A stretch of 44,446 bases of DNA from Rhizobium sp. Q54 (GTDB taxonomy: Bacteria; Pseudomonadota; Alphaproteobacteria; Rickettsiales; UBA1997): positions 1 to 44,446 of the forward strand of contig CAMCMF010000008.1 in NCBI GenBank assembly GCA_945875865.1, given 5' to 3'. Shown here piece after piece: positions 36,703 through 44,446 of the stretch; within the stretch, counting starts at the first letter, position 1; each line of letters opens with the position of its first letter. A program made the translations under genes and the position numbers. A model generated the notes under the pieces. The model saw nothing but the letters and a program-made list of their open reading frames with translations, made no database searches and was not told the DNA's origin.

Positions 36703-36758
36703 AAACCCTCTTTGCAAAAGAGGGTGGCTCAATTGTGAAACAATTGAGTCGGGTGATT
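36703..36758. repeat. Family E palindromic repeat, copy 2
   Basis: CCCTCTTTGCAAAAGAGGG hairpin, GTGGC, then a TCAATTGT/ACAATTGA hairpin, then GTCGGGTGATT. The outer parts match 15476-15523, but the inner stem has a completely different sequence with pairing kept. Confidence 0.7.
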
Positions 36759-36780
36759 CTCTCAAAACAAATTCAGTTTC

Positions 36781-37455
36781 TTAATCTTTAATAAAATATT
36801 TCAACGCCACTTTCGCTACTTCTTTTTGGGCTTCTTTTTTTGATTTTCCTGTTGCCAAAAATTCTAAATTATGAATCGGAATAATAACCTTCGAAGTGAA
36901 CGTCGGTGCGTGATCAACTCCGCCATCTTGAGTGGTGATATATTGTGGCAATTGCTTGGTTTCTATCTGTACTAATTCCTGCAATTGAGAAACGGGATCT
37001 TTTGGCGGCGTCACATCTTTTTCAAAAAATGTTTGCCAAAATTTCATAATAAATTTTTTGGCTTCATCGTAATTTGCATCGAGATAAATCGCGCCGATTG
37101 TGGCTTCTAACGCATTTTCTAAATTTCGTTTATTAGTTTTTCCGCCGAGTTTTTTTTCACCAAAACTGATTTGTAAAACTTCTTCTAATCCAACTAGCAA
37201 AGCAATTTCTGCTAGAGTTTCGCCAGAGACCAAAGCGGCATGGCGCCTTGATAGCGGACCTTCCATCTCAGTTGGATATTTCTTCATCAAAAATTCTCCG
37301 ATCACCAAAGACAAAACCTTGTCGCCCAAAAATTCCAAGCGCTGGTAATTAGCACAGGTTTTATTTTCTTGCGACAGACTGGGATGCGTCAAAGCTTCTT
37401 GCAGCAATTTTTCGTCGCTAAATTGATAGTCGATTTTGTGATAAAAATTTTTCAT
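36781..37455 (-). CDS. rnc: Ribonuclease III
   Basis: A double-strand-specific RNase processing rRNA precursors and structured mRNAs. From the ATG at 37455 (MKNFYHKIDYQF) it has 224 residues, the family size; the frame extends further upstream inside lepB without similarity. The catalytic signature is YQRLEFLGDKVL (Glu41, Asp45), followed by GPLSRRHAALVSGETLA. The second acidic cluster is NALEATIGAIYLD and a dsRNA-binding domain follows (about residues 150-220). The ATG overlaps the lepB stop (TAATG). lepB-rnc is a conserved pair. Confidence 0.96.
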   Translation of the reverse strand: MKNFYHKIDYQFSDEKLLQEALTHPSLSQENKTCANYQRLEFLGDKVLSLVIGEFLMKKYPTEMEGPLSRRHAALVSGETLAEIALLVGLEEVLQISFGEKKLGGKTNKRNLENALEATIGAIYLDANYDEAKKFIMKFWQTFFEKDVTPPKDPVSQLQELVQIETKQLPQYITTQDGGVDHAPTFTSKVIIPIHNLEFLATGKSKKEAQKEVAKVALKYFIKD

Positions 37456-38192
37456 TAGCTGACTTTGTGAAACATGCGATTGAAGCGAATTGAGCTTGGC
37501 CAATTCCAAAATTGCCAAACTGGTTTTGAGCAAGAAATGAAAATTATTGTCGCGCGACCAACTAAATTTTGCTCGGGAACATATCCCACGTGATCAAGAA
37601 AGCGGCTGTCTTGCGAGTTGTCGCGATTATCTCCCATCATGAAATAATGACCTTCCGGTACTTCATAAATTCCGGTGTCATCTTGCGGCGTGTTTTCCTG
37701 ATCCAGTATCGTGACCACTTTTCCTTCTGGTAAAGTTTCAAGAAATTTACGAGTTTCATTTTTGATCGCTGAATCGTCATCAGAAAAAACTCCATCAACA
37801 ACTTTGCTGACCTCGGCACCATTGATGTGAAGCACGCCTTCCTGCATCTGAATTTGATCGCCGGGCAAGCCGATAATGCGCTTGATGTAATTTATATTTG
37901 GATTCGAGGGCAGGCGAAAAACTGCGATGTCGCCTCGTTGGGGCTGATGTTTTTTCCAAAATCTGCCTTCGAATAAATCGAATCCAAAAGGAAAAGAATA
38001 GCGGCTGTAACCGTAAGAATATTTAGCGACGAAGAGATAATCTCCGATCAGTAAATTTGGTTTCATCGAGCTTGATGGGATGTGGAAGGGCTCAAATAGA
38101 AACGAGCGCACTAGACCGGCAAGGAGTAAAGCGATGATTAGAGTTTTTACAAATTCTGTTTTTGTCTCAGGTTGTTTTGTTTTTTTGTTCAT
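37455..38192 (-). CDS. lepB: Signal peptidase I
   Basis: An inner-membrane serine protease that cleaves signal peptides from exported proteins. The 245-residue protein has one N-terminal membrane helix (about residues 15-33). The catalytic serine is Ser42 in IPSSSMKPNL and the general base is Lys104 in NYIKRIIGLPGDQ. The C-terminal GDNRDNSQDSRFLDHVGYVP is box E. The start overlaps the gpmI stop by four bases (ATGA) and the end overlaps rnc by one, giving a gpmI-lepB-rnc operon. Confidence 0.97.
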   Translation of the reverse strand: MNKKTKQPETKTEFVKTLIIALLLAGLVRSFLFEPFHIPSSSMKPNLLIGDYLFVAKYSYGYSRYSFPFGFDLFEGRFWKKHQPQRGDIAVFRLPSNPNINYIKRIIGLPGDQIQMQEGVLHINGAEVSKVVDGVFSDDDSAIKNETRKFLETLPEGKVVTILDQENTPQDDTGIYEVPEGHYFMMGDNRDNSQDSRFLDHVGYVPEQNLVGRATIIFISCSKPVWQFWNWPSSIRFNRMFHKVS

Positions 38193-39673
38193 TTGATTAA
38201 ATTTTTTCCGTCCATTTCGCTTGGTTGAGGAATATTCATGAGATGTAAAATTGTCGGAGCGATGTCGCTGAGTCGGCCATTTGCAAGCTTCAAGCCACCA
38301 ACATCATTTCCAATTAAAATTAATGGCACGGGATTAGTAGTGTGAGAAGTGTGGGGCAAATGGTTAGCATCAAGCATGCATTCAATATTGCCATGATCTG
38401 CCGAAATTAATAGAGCGCCATTTTTTTCTAAAATAATTTTTTCCAACATGCCCAGTTGTGCATCAATTGCTTCGCAAGCTGCAATCGAGGGACCAAGATT
38501 GCCGCTATGTCCGACCATATCGCAATTGGCGTAATTGACGATAATGAAATCAAATTTTTCGGATTTGATTGCCTCATATAATTTTTCACCAACTTCTTTT
38601 GCCGACATTTCTGGCTTTAAATCGTAAGTCGCAACTGGCGGAGATTTTACTAAAATTCTGCTCTCACCAGAAAATTCTTTTTCACGTCCACAAGAAAAGA
38701 AAAATGTAATGTGAGCATATTTTTCAGTTTCGGCGATGCGCAATTGCGTAAGGCCGCGAGCGGATAAAATTTCGGGCAGAGAATTTTTTACTTCAGTTTC
38801 AGAAAATAAAATTTGATAAAATTCGCTCAGTTTTTCGGAATATTTTGTCAGAGCTAAAGCGGTAGAAAATTTTCTATTTTCAAAAAGTTTTTCTGAAATT
38901 TGGCGAGCGCGATCGGCGCGGAAATTGCAAAAAATTAAAGCATCGCCTTCGGCAATTCCTGAATAATCTCCAATCACGCAAGGTTTCACAAATTCATCAG
39001 TGATATTTTTTTCGTAAGAATTTTTTAGGGCAGACAGAGTATCAGAAAATTTTTCTCCTTCAGCAGAAATCAGGGCATTTGTTGCAAGCTCGATGCGATC
39101 AAATTTTTGATCGCGATCCATGGCGTAGTAGCGACCAGAGATAGTTGCTACTTTAAAGTTTTTTATTTCTTCCAAATATTTTTCCGCACTTTTTTGTGCC
39201 ACATCGCGCCCATCCAAAAAAGCGTGAATAAAAACTTTCACACCATTTTTGTTTAATAAATCCGCTAAAAAAATTATGTGATTGATATGCGAATGAACCC
39301 CGCCGTCAGAGAGCAGACCCATCAAGTGACAGGCTTTTTTCGAAGCTTTTAAATCAGAAATTAATTTAAGAAGTTTGGGATTTTTTTCTAACTCACCATC
39401 GCGAATTGCATTATTAATGCGCGGCAAATCTTGGAAAATAATTCTACCCGCTCCAATCGTCATGTGACCAACTTCCGAATTTCCCATTTGTCCCTCAGGA
39501 AGCCCAACATCAAGGCCAGAAGTGATTAGATTGGAATGTGGATAGCTCGATAAAATGCGCTGATAATTGGGCATTTTAGCTTGAGAGATGGCGTTGTTTT
39601 TATCTGATTCATCACCAATGCCAAAGCCATCTAAAATGCAGAGTAAGATTGGTTTGCGAGTTTTGTTTTTCAT
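38189..39673 (-). CDS. gpmI: 2,3-bisphosphoglycerate-independent phosphoglycerate mutase
   Basis: A glycolytic/gluconeogenic enzyme interconverting 3- and 2-phosphoglycerate. The 494-residue alkaline-phosphatase-fold protein has Asp15 in CILDGFG and the phosphoserine nucleophile Ser66 in GNSEVGHM. It also has SADHGNIECM and HTSHTTNPVPLIL for manganese binding. Length and motifs are standard. It is first in the gpmI-lepB-rnc run, divergent from the SemiSWEET gene with 43 bases between starts. Confidence 0.97.
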   Translation of the reverse strand: MKNKTRKPILLCILDGFGIGDESDKNNAISQAKMPNYQRILSSYPHSNLITSGLDVGLPEGQMGNSEVGHMTIGAGRIIFQDLPRINNAIRDGELEKNPKLLKLISDLKASKKACHLMGLLSDGGVHSHINHIIFLADLLNKNGVKVFIHAFLDGRDVAQKSAEKYLEEIKNFKVATISGRYYAMDRDQKFDRIELATNALISAEGEKFSDTLSALKNSYEKNITDEFVKPCVIGDYSGIAEGDALIFCNFRADRARQISEKLFENRKFSTALALTKYSEKLSEFYQILFSETEVKNSLPEILSARGLTQLRIAETEKYAHITFFFSCGREKEFSGESRILVKSPPVATYDLKPEMSAKEVGEKLYEAIKSEKFDFIIVNYANCDMVGHSGNLGPSIAACEAIDAQLGMLEKIILEKNGALLISADHGNIECMLDANHLPHTSHTTNPVPLILIGNDVGGLKLANGRLSDIAPTILHLMNIPQPSEMDGKNLIK

Positions 39674-39716
39674 GTTTTAGTATTTTGATTTAATCTAATT
39701 CAGCCGACTAAATTTT

Positions 39717-39971
39717 ATGAAAATTATTGGCTATATCGCCGCTTTTTTAACTACTGCGAGTTTTTTACCGCAAGTAATTCACACCATTAAAACACGAGAT
39801 ACTTCCGGAATTTCTTTGGGAATGTATAGCATGTTTGTCGCGGGCGTTTTTTTGTGGGTGATTTACACAATGTCTTTAGCCAATCTCACCATGATTATCG
39901 CTAACTCTATTACCTTATTTCTAGCGAGTATCACGCTAGCGATTAAGATTAAAAATTCCAGGAAGTGCTGA
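39717..39971 (+). CDS. SemiSWEET-type sugar transporter
   Basis: An 84-residue membrane protein with three hydrophobic helices forming one PQ-loop/MtN3 half. FLPQVIHTIKTRDTSGISLGMY contains the conserved proline-glutamine motif, and LANLTMIIANSITLFLASITL forms the third helix. Family members work as homodimers moving sugars down a gradient. The last 36 bases overlap the convergent proS, so its C terminus (KIKNSRKC) is on the complement of the proS end. Confidence 0.88.
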   Translation: MKIIGYIAAFLTTASFLPQVIHTIKTRDTSGISLGMYSMFVAGVFLWVIYTMSLANLTMIIANSITLFLASITLAIKIKNSRKC

Positions 39972-41216
39972 AATATCGACCTCCTTTTTCTCGCCGGTTT
40001 TTCTGTTTTTTACTTCAACCTTTCCAGCCGCTGCTGACTTGGGTCCAACGACGAGTTGAGTTGGAACGCCGATCAAATCTGCCACTGAAAATTTTTGTCC
40101 TAAACTATTTTTACTGTCGTCGTAAAGTACTTCGATATTTTGTTTTTGTAGCGCAGAATAAATTTCCTCACAAACCTTGTCGCACAGCTCGTCACCCGAT
40201 CTCACATTAATCAAAATAACTTGGAAGGGCGAGATTTCAGAGGGCCAAATTATGCCATTAGTATCGTGATTTGCTTCAATTGCTGCAGCACAAATTCGTG
40301 AAACGCCAATGCCATATGAACCCATATTCGGATAAATTTTCTCTCCTGCAGGTCCCATTACAGAAGCTTCCATCGCCTTCGAATATTTTAAACCGAAATT
40401 AAAAATATGGCCAACTTCAATGCCGCGACGTGAAGTGAGTTGCTCTTTTGCAATCGGACATTTTTCCTCGACATGCATTTCATCCGCCATTGCGTAAAGC
40501 TCTTGCATTGCTGCGATGCTCAAATTTTCTTCTTCAAATTTTTTATCGTAGTAAATTGCGCTCTCACCAGTATCGGCTAAAATATGAAATTCGTGAGAAA
40601 GATCTCCACCAATTGCACCGGTGTCAGCACGCACCGCCATTGGTTTTAAGCCCATAGCGCGAAAAATTTTGAAGTAAGTTTCATACATCAAATTGTAAGT
40701 TTTTTTGGCGTTAGTTTCATCGATATCGAAAGAATAAGAATCCTTCATCAAGAACTCGCGACCACGCATCAAGCCGAAGCGCGGACGAATTTCGTCACGA
40801 AATTTCCAGTGAATTTGATATAAATTTTTTGGTAAATCTTTGTAAGAAGTGACGTTTTTTCTGAAAATATCCGTCACAACTTCTTCATGAGTTGGTCCGT
40901 ATAAAATATCACGATCATGGCGATCCTTGATGCGCAGCATTTCCTTGCCGTAAGCGTCGTAGCGACCGGATTCGATCCATAATTCTGCAGGCTGAATTGT
41001 GGGCATTAAAATTTCCAAAGCGCCCGCCTCATCCATTTTTTCGCGAATAATTTTTTCAACTTTGCGAAGTACGCGCAAACCCAAAGGAAGCCAAGTGTAA
41101 ATCCCCGACGCAGTTTGACGAATCATGCCTGCGCGGATCATTAGTTGATGCGAAACCACTGTGGCATCGATGGGATTTTCTTTGAGGGTGGGGAGGAAAT
41201 ATTGGGAAAGTTTCAT
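39936..41216 (-). CDS. proS: Prolyl-tRNA synthetase, short form
   Basis: A class II aminoacyl-tRNA synthetase charging tRNA-Pro. The 426-residue protein lacks the about 180-residue editing insertion between motifs 2 and 3, the short alphaproteobacterial type. Visible elements are motif 1 (LPLGLRVLRKVEKIIREKMDEAGALEILMP), motif 2 around FRDEIRPRFGLMRGREFLMKDSYSF and motif 3 in GIGVSRICAA. The C-terminal anticodon-binding domain contains QVILINVRSGDE. The start overlaps the esterase stop by four bases (ATGA). Confidence 0.97.
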   Translation of the reverse strand: MKLSQYFLPTLKENPIDATVVSHQLMIRAGMIRQTASGIYTWLPLGLRVLRKVEKIIREKMDEAGALEILMPTIQPAELWIESGRYDAYGKEMLRIKDRHDRDILYGPTHEEVVTDIFRKNVTSYKDLPKNLYQIHWKFRDEIRPRFGLMRGREFLMKDSYSFDIDETNAKKTYNLMYETYFKIFRAMGLKPMAVRADTGAIGGDLSHEFHILADTGESAIYYDKKFEEENLSIAAMQELYAMADEMHVEEKCPIAKEQLTSRRGIEVGHIFNFGLKYSKAMEASVMGPAGEKIYPNMGSYGIGVSRICAAAIEANHDTNGIIWPSEISPFQVILINVRSGDELCDKVCEEIYSALQKQNIEVLYDDSKNSLGQKFSVADLIGVPTQLVVGPKSAAAGKVEVKNRKTGEKKEVDISALPGIFNLNR

Positions 41217-41872
41217 GTGATAGTTTTTTTAATAAATTTTTGCGCAACACGAATTCCGTTAATATCAATCGAGTGATCAAGATTTGGAAAAGAATGAGCT
41301 TCGTGAATAAAATCTTTTTCGCTTAAAGCTTTTTTAGCGTCAAAGAAATGTTCGATCGGAAGCACAGAATCAGACTCGCCATGAATCAAACAAATTTCTG
41401 GTTTTGAAATTATTTTTTCGCCCAATGTTTCTGGTAAAATTAATTTTCCGGAAAAAGAAATAATTCCCGCTAGCTTGTGAGGCATTGTCATTCCTTGGTA
41501 GAGTGACATCATGGCGCCTTGCGAAAAGCCGATTAAAAATAATTTTTCTGGAGTTAAGTTGAAGCGCGCTAATTGATTATTGATGAATTGCGCGAGGATT
41601 TTGTTGGAGTTTTTGATGTCGGCGGCGATTGCATCAATAGTTTTGCGCTCTATTCCACCGTAAAGTGAAAACCATTGATAGGTATTAGGAAATCCGCCTT
41701 CCCAAGGTTGAATTGCATTAGGAGAAATAAAATGCGCTTCCGGTAAAATTTTCTTAAATTCGTAAGAAAGGTTGATTAGATTTTCGCCATTGGCACCGTA
41801 GCCATGCAAAAAAATCACTAGATATTTTGGATTTTTTACGTCGCAATATTCGTAAAATTTTAATTCGGACAT
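41213..41872 (-). CDS. Alpha/beta-hydrolase carboxylesterase (phospholipase/carboxylesterase family)
   Basis: A 219-residue cytosolic hydrolase of the YpfH/acyl-protein-thioesterase-like group. The N-terminal FLHGYGANGENL is the oxyanion-hole motif. The catalytic triad is Ser117 in GFSQGAMMS, Asp168 in HGESDSVLPIEH and His200 in NLDHSIDI. Natural substrates are not known; family members take short acyl esters, lysophospholipids or thioesters. It is co-transcribed with proS (four-base overlap). Confidence 0.9.
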   Translation of the reverse strand: MSELKFYEYCDVKNPKYLVIFLHGYGANGENLINLSYEFKKILPEAHFISPNAIQPWEGGFPNTYQWFSLYGGIERKTIDAIAADIKNSNKILAQFINNQLARFNLTPEKLFLIGFSQGAMMSLYQGMTMPHKLAGIISFSGKLILPETLGEKIISKPEICLIHGESDSVLPIEHFFDAKKALSEKDFIHEAHSFPNLDHSIDINGIRVAQKFIKKTIT

Positions 41873-41910
41873 TGTTGTTTTAATCAGTAAAATAGAGGGC
41901 TCAAAGCGTC

Positions 41911-42519
41911 ATGCTTACAATCGATAATCTTTCACTTTTTAAAGATCACAAGAAAATTTTTTCTAATTTAGGATTTTCTGTCAGCACCTCATCCGCCCTG
42001 ATAATCACCGGCAAGAACGGTTGTGGAAAAAGTAGTTTGTTGAAAATTATTGCCGGAATTTCCAAGGCAACAGAAGGAAAAATTTTGTGGGGCGAGGCTG
42101 ATGTGGAAGAGTTCCGCGCTGATTTCAGCGGCGATACACAATTTATTGGACATAAGAATTTTTTAAAACCCGAGCTAACAATTTTGGAAAATCTGCGCTT
42201 TTATTCGCGCCTTGCTGATACTGAAACAGTACTGAATTCAGCGCTTAGTTTTTTTGGATTAACTGCCATTGCCAATGATAAGGTAAAAACACTTTCTGCT
42301 GGCTGGCAAAAGCGCGCGATGTTGGCGAAATTACTTGCTTGTCCGGCGACAATTTGGCTGCTCGATGAACCCTCAAATAATCTCGATAAGGCTGGAAAGG
42401 AGAAGCTTCATGGCTTGATCAAAACTCGCATCAAGGAAGAAGGTTTGGTGATTTTAACTACTCACGATGAGATGTTTTTTGATCTGGGTCCGCGGTTGGA
42501 TTTAGAAAATTTTAGTTGA
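41911..42519 (+). CDS. ccmA: Haem exporter ATP-binding protein CcmA
   Basis: The ATPase subunit of the CcmABC system releasing haem-loaded CcmE for cytochrome c maturation. The 202-residue protein has Walker A GKNGCGKSS (residues 34-42), GHKNFLKPELTILENLRFY with the CcmA-typical Q-loop region, signature LSAGWQKRAMLAKLL, and Walker B IWLLDEPSNNLD. ccmB, usually adjacent, is absent. The end overlaps the convergent rlmJ by 8 bases. Another small ABC ATPase is possible, but the LSAGWQKR signature favours CcmA. Confidence 0.88.
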   Translation: MLTIDNLSLFKDHKKIFSNLGFSVSTSSALIITGKNGCGKSSLLKIIAGISKATEGKILWGEADVEEFRADFSGDTQFIGHKNFLKPELTILENLRFYSRLADTETVLNSALSFFGLTAIANDKVKTLSAGWQKRAMLAKLLACPATIWLLDEPSNNLDKAGKEKLHGLIKTRIKEEGLVILTTHDEMFFDLGPRLDLENFS

Positions 42520-43375
42520 TTTGTTTGATCAAGAATTTTGCTTCTTTTCCTTGCTTTAAAACTTCCAAAATTTGTGGCATAATCTCATTTAGCTTTTCTT
42601 CTAACTGCCACGGAGCGTTGAAAATAAACATTCCACAGGAATGCATTTTGGTATCATTTTCTTTAGATCCGATGTCAAAAATAGCGTGAATTTTTTTCTC
42701 AAATTTTAGCTCCGCCATTTTTTCGTAGAAATTTTTTAAAGTCTCCTCGTCGGATTTTATGATTGGATGCCAAATTAGATAAATACCGTGAGCAAAGCGT
42801 TTGTAGGCATCTTCAAGGCTTTCAATAATTTTTTTATAATCGGCACTGACTTTACTTTGATCTTTTTCGAAGGCGGGATCAATCAAAATTAAGCCACGTT
42901 TTTCGAGTGGCGGGAGTTTCGATTTCAGCAAAGAAAACCCATCAAGATTTGCGAGAGAAAATTTTTCGCTGCCGGCAAAATTTTTTCCCAGCCGTAAATA
43001 ATCATCGCGATTTAATTCAGCAAAAATGGCGCGATCTTCCGAGCGTAAATAATCTCTAATGATTGCTGGCGAGCCTGCGTATGTTTTGAGTTGATAGGCT
43101 AAATCAGTAATTTCTATGCGGTTAATTTTGGCAAGAATTTTTAAGTAGCGTTCCGGCAAAAATTGCTGAATTTTTTTGAAATTTTCTAACCCGATAAATT
43201 CAGAAGTTTTTACAGATTTTTCATCGCACAAATCATATTTTCCAAGTCCGGCATGAGTATCGAGCGCAAAAAATGCCGTCGGTTTTTCGTGAAGTTTTTC
43301 CAAGCAAAGCGTGAGAATTACGTGCTTAAAAATATCGGCAAAATTGCCAGCGTGATAGATGTGGTGGTAGTTCAT
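42512..43375 (-). CDS. rlmJ: 23S rRNA adenine-2030-N6-methyltransferase
   Basis: Methylates A2030 of 23S rRNA. The 287-residue protein starts NYHHIYHAGNFADIFKHVIL, the RlmJ signature, and has LDTHAGLGKYDL as the SAM motif. The catalytic tetrapeptide, normally DPPY or DPPF, reads DPAFE here (LILIDPAFEKDQ), which is unusual and may be lineage-specific. HSCGMFIFNAPW near the C terminus is conserved. It is convergent with ccmA (8-base overlap). Confidence 0.93.
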   Translation of the reverse strand: MNYHHIYHAGNFADIFKHVILTLCLEKLHEKPTAFFALDTHAGLGKYDLCDEKSVKTSEFIGLENFKKIQQFLPERYLKILAKINRIEITDLAYQLKTYAGSPAIIRDYLRSEDRAIFAELNRDDYLRLGKNFAGSEKFSLANLDGFSLLKSKLPPLEKRGLILIDPAFEKDQSKVSADYKKIIESLEDAYKRFAHGIYLIWHPIIKSDEETLKNFYEKMAELKFEKKIHAIFDIGSKENDTKMHSCGMFIFNAPWQLEEKLNEIMPQILEVLKQGKEAKFLIKQIN

Positions 43376-43385
43376 TAGATAAAAA

Positions 43386-43472
43386 TTAACAATTTACTTG
43401 AATGGCTTTGGCAAAAAAATCACTACGAGTTTCGCCATAATGTTTGGCGATATGGCGATCTAATTTACGCAA
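43386..43472 (-). pseudogene. C-terminal fragment of a ribbon-helix-helix (HicB-like) antitoxin
   Basis: A 28-codon stretch from a TTG just after the mlaE stop reads RKLDRHIAKHYGETRSDFFAKAI, the pattern of a ribbon-helix-helix C terminus in HicB-type antitoxins. The N-terminal part of such a protein and any toxin gene are missing, so this is probably a relic left beside mlaE. Confidence 0.4.
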
Positions 43473-43478
43473 ATTTAT

Positions 43479-44258
43479 TTATCCAAAAAACAATCCAGTG
43501 ATGATGTAGTTCAATAGTAAAATCGCAATCGATGCGGACACGACGGCATTGGTGGTAGCGATACCAACTCCTTCGGCGCCGCCTCGTGAAGTGTAACCAA
43601 AATAGCAGCCCATAATTGCAATCACTAAACCAAAAAATGCGGATTTAACAAGTCCGGAAACTACGTCGATTTGTTCTAAAAATTTGAAAGTGCTGTTGAT
43701 GTAAGGGCCGGGTGAGAAGCCTAGAGAATGAACGCTTACCAAATAGCCGCCCATCACACCAATCACATCGGCAACTAACACTAAAAATGGCAACATTAAA
43801 ACGCCGGCAATTACTCTTGGTGCGATTAAATATTTGAAGGGATTTGTGGAGAGAGTTCTGAGTGCGTCGATTTGTTCTGTCACTTTCATGGTACCGATTT
43901 CTGCCGCCATTGAAGCGCCGACGCGACCAGCAACCATCAGGCCTGCTAGCACTGGTCCAAGTTCACGAGTGATCGATAAAACCACTACAGTTGCAATCGA
44001 GCTTTCGGCGTTGAAACGTGAAAATCCGGAATAGCTTTGTAGCGCTAAAACTGCGCCAGAAAAAATTGCGGTGAGACCAACAACTGGCAGCGAAAAATAT
44101 CCGATTTGTAAAAATTGACGTAAAATTAAACGCGGATAAAATGGCGGCGTGAAGCAGCTAACTAGCGAGTTGCCGGCGAAAATTATAATTTCTCCTAGCT
44201 TGGCTAAATTCAGCAAAGTGAAATGTCCGACTTTTTCGCAGAGTTTGAGAATATTCAT
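43479..44258 (-). CDS. mlaE: ABC transporter permease MlaE
   Basis: The membrane subunit of the Mla phospholipid-transport complex that maintains outer-membrane asymmetry. The 259-residue protein has about five to six helices and the family motif ITRELGPVLAGLMVAGRVGASMAAEIGTMKVTEQIDAL, plus SVHSLGFSPGPY and GCYFGYTSRGGAEGVG. Normally mlaF (ATPase) and mlaD are adjacent; they may lie outside the window on the upstream side. Upstream, 44259-44330 is unremarkable and then a large palindrome begins. Confidence 0.95.
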   Translation of the reverse strand: MNILKLCEKVGHFTLLNLAKLGEIIIFAGNSLVSCFTPPFYPRLILRQFLQIGYFSLPVVGLTAIFSGAVLALQSYSGFSRFNAESSIATVVVLSITRELGPVLAGLMVAGRVGASMAAEIGTMKVTEQIDALRTLSTNPFKYLIAPRVIAGVLMLPFLVLVADVIGVMGGYLVSVHSLGFSPGPYINSTFKFLEQIDVVSGLVKSAFFGLVIAIMGCYFGYTSRGGAEGVGIATTNAVVSASIAILLLNYIITGLFFG

Positions 44259-44330
44259 GACAGCTTGTTTTTTTAGATTGAATTGGCAGTTTGTTTGAAC
44301 CCAGATCCGTCATTAGAAATTTAACAGAAT

Positions 44331-44446
44331 TTGGCTTAGCCAAGAAAATAAAGGGCGAAGCGGGATTTTTTAGGCGTAAGCTTATCACTTGATAAGTGCG
44401 CACTAAAAAATTCTGATTCAACCGCGTATTTTCTTGGCTAAGCCAA
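44331..44446. repeat. Large palindromic element at the window edge (family G)
   Basis: TTGGCTTAGCCAAGAAAATA (44331-44350) is exactly complementary to the last 20 bases of the window. Inside are shorter complementary pairs, including GATTTTTTAG with CTAAAAAATTC and CTTATCA with TGATAAG near the centre. The whole folds as a 116-base hairpin. It lies upstream of mlaE and may continue beyond the window. Confidence 0.75.

Overview
The window is AT-rich, densely coded bacterial DNA. It most resembles a Rickettsiales-like alphaproteobacterium, by inference from gene content. It has a 5-aminolevulinate synthase (ALAS-type HemA), a short prolyl-tRNA synthetase without the editing insertion, an HdaA-like DnaA paralogue, MlaE, CcmA, an ankyrin protein and many palindromic repeats of the kind known from Rickettsia. 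Genes usually clustered (nuoD, pntAB, ccmA, gatC, thiC, leuA) stand alone, which suggests a heavily shuffled genome. thiC and a full-length leuA point to a lineage metabolically richer than classical Rickettsia. No plasmid, phage or CRISPR locus is visible.

Layout. 0.3-7.4 kb (+): MFS permease, SppA-type protease, NYN nuclease, glyA, a GST-like protein, an RlmI-like methyltransferase and an SDR threonine dehydrogenase. 7.4-10.4 kb: a repeat-rich coiled-coil protein (-), a SRPBCC protein (+), tRNA-Gln(UUG) (-) and several palindromic repeats. 10.4-18 kb (+): lone pntAB, an overlapping LTA-synthase-like/PAP2 pair, thiC, a pentapeptide-repeat membrane protein and an outer-membrane protein. 18-24.2 kb (-): HTTM (vitamin-K-carboxylase-like) with its DCC thiol oxidoreductase, hemC, rpmJ, nuoD, a broken BRO-type gene and ldcA. 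24.3-27.9 kb (+): leuA, mreB, mreC. 27.9-30.3 kb (-): rnhB-tsaC-FKBP-like-yciB. 30.4-35.3 kb: DsbA, a PIF1-like helicase coupled to hemA, ruvX (-), gatC and hda. 35.4-44.3 kb, mostly (-): ankyrin protein, gpmI-lepB-rnc, an esterase-proS pair, rlmJ and mlaE, with a SemiSWEET and ccmA on the + strand.

Functional links. Cell-envelope genes are numerous: mreBC, ldcA, mlaE, LTA-synthase-like/PAP2, yciB, lepB, dsbA and SppA. Haem supply is represented by glyA and threonine dehydrogenase (glycine supply), ALAS, HemC and CcmA. Three gene pairs are joined by a TAATG stop/start overlap: helicase-hemA, HTTM-DCC and lepB-rnc.

The most distinctive signal is non-coding. Family A is a 143-bp palindromic MITE with 17-bp terminal inverted repeats (TIRs) and 4-bp A/T target duplications. 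One copy splits a pseudogene exactly, and others sit on stop codons. Family B is a roughly 140-bp element ending in TATA, with covarying internal hairpins; all four copies lie upstream of a gene in the same orientation. Family C is a 78-79 bp perfect or near-perfect hairpin, nested inside one B-like element. There are also heptamer arrays, one inside the ldcA coding region, and several other large palindromes.
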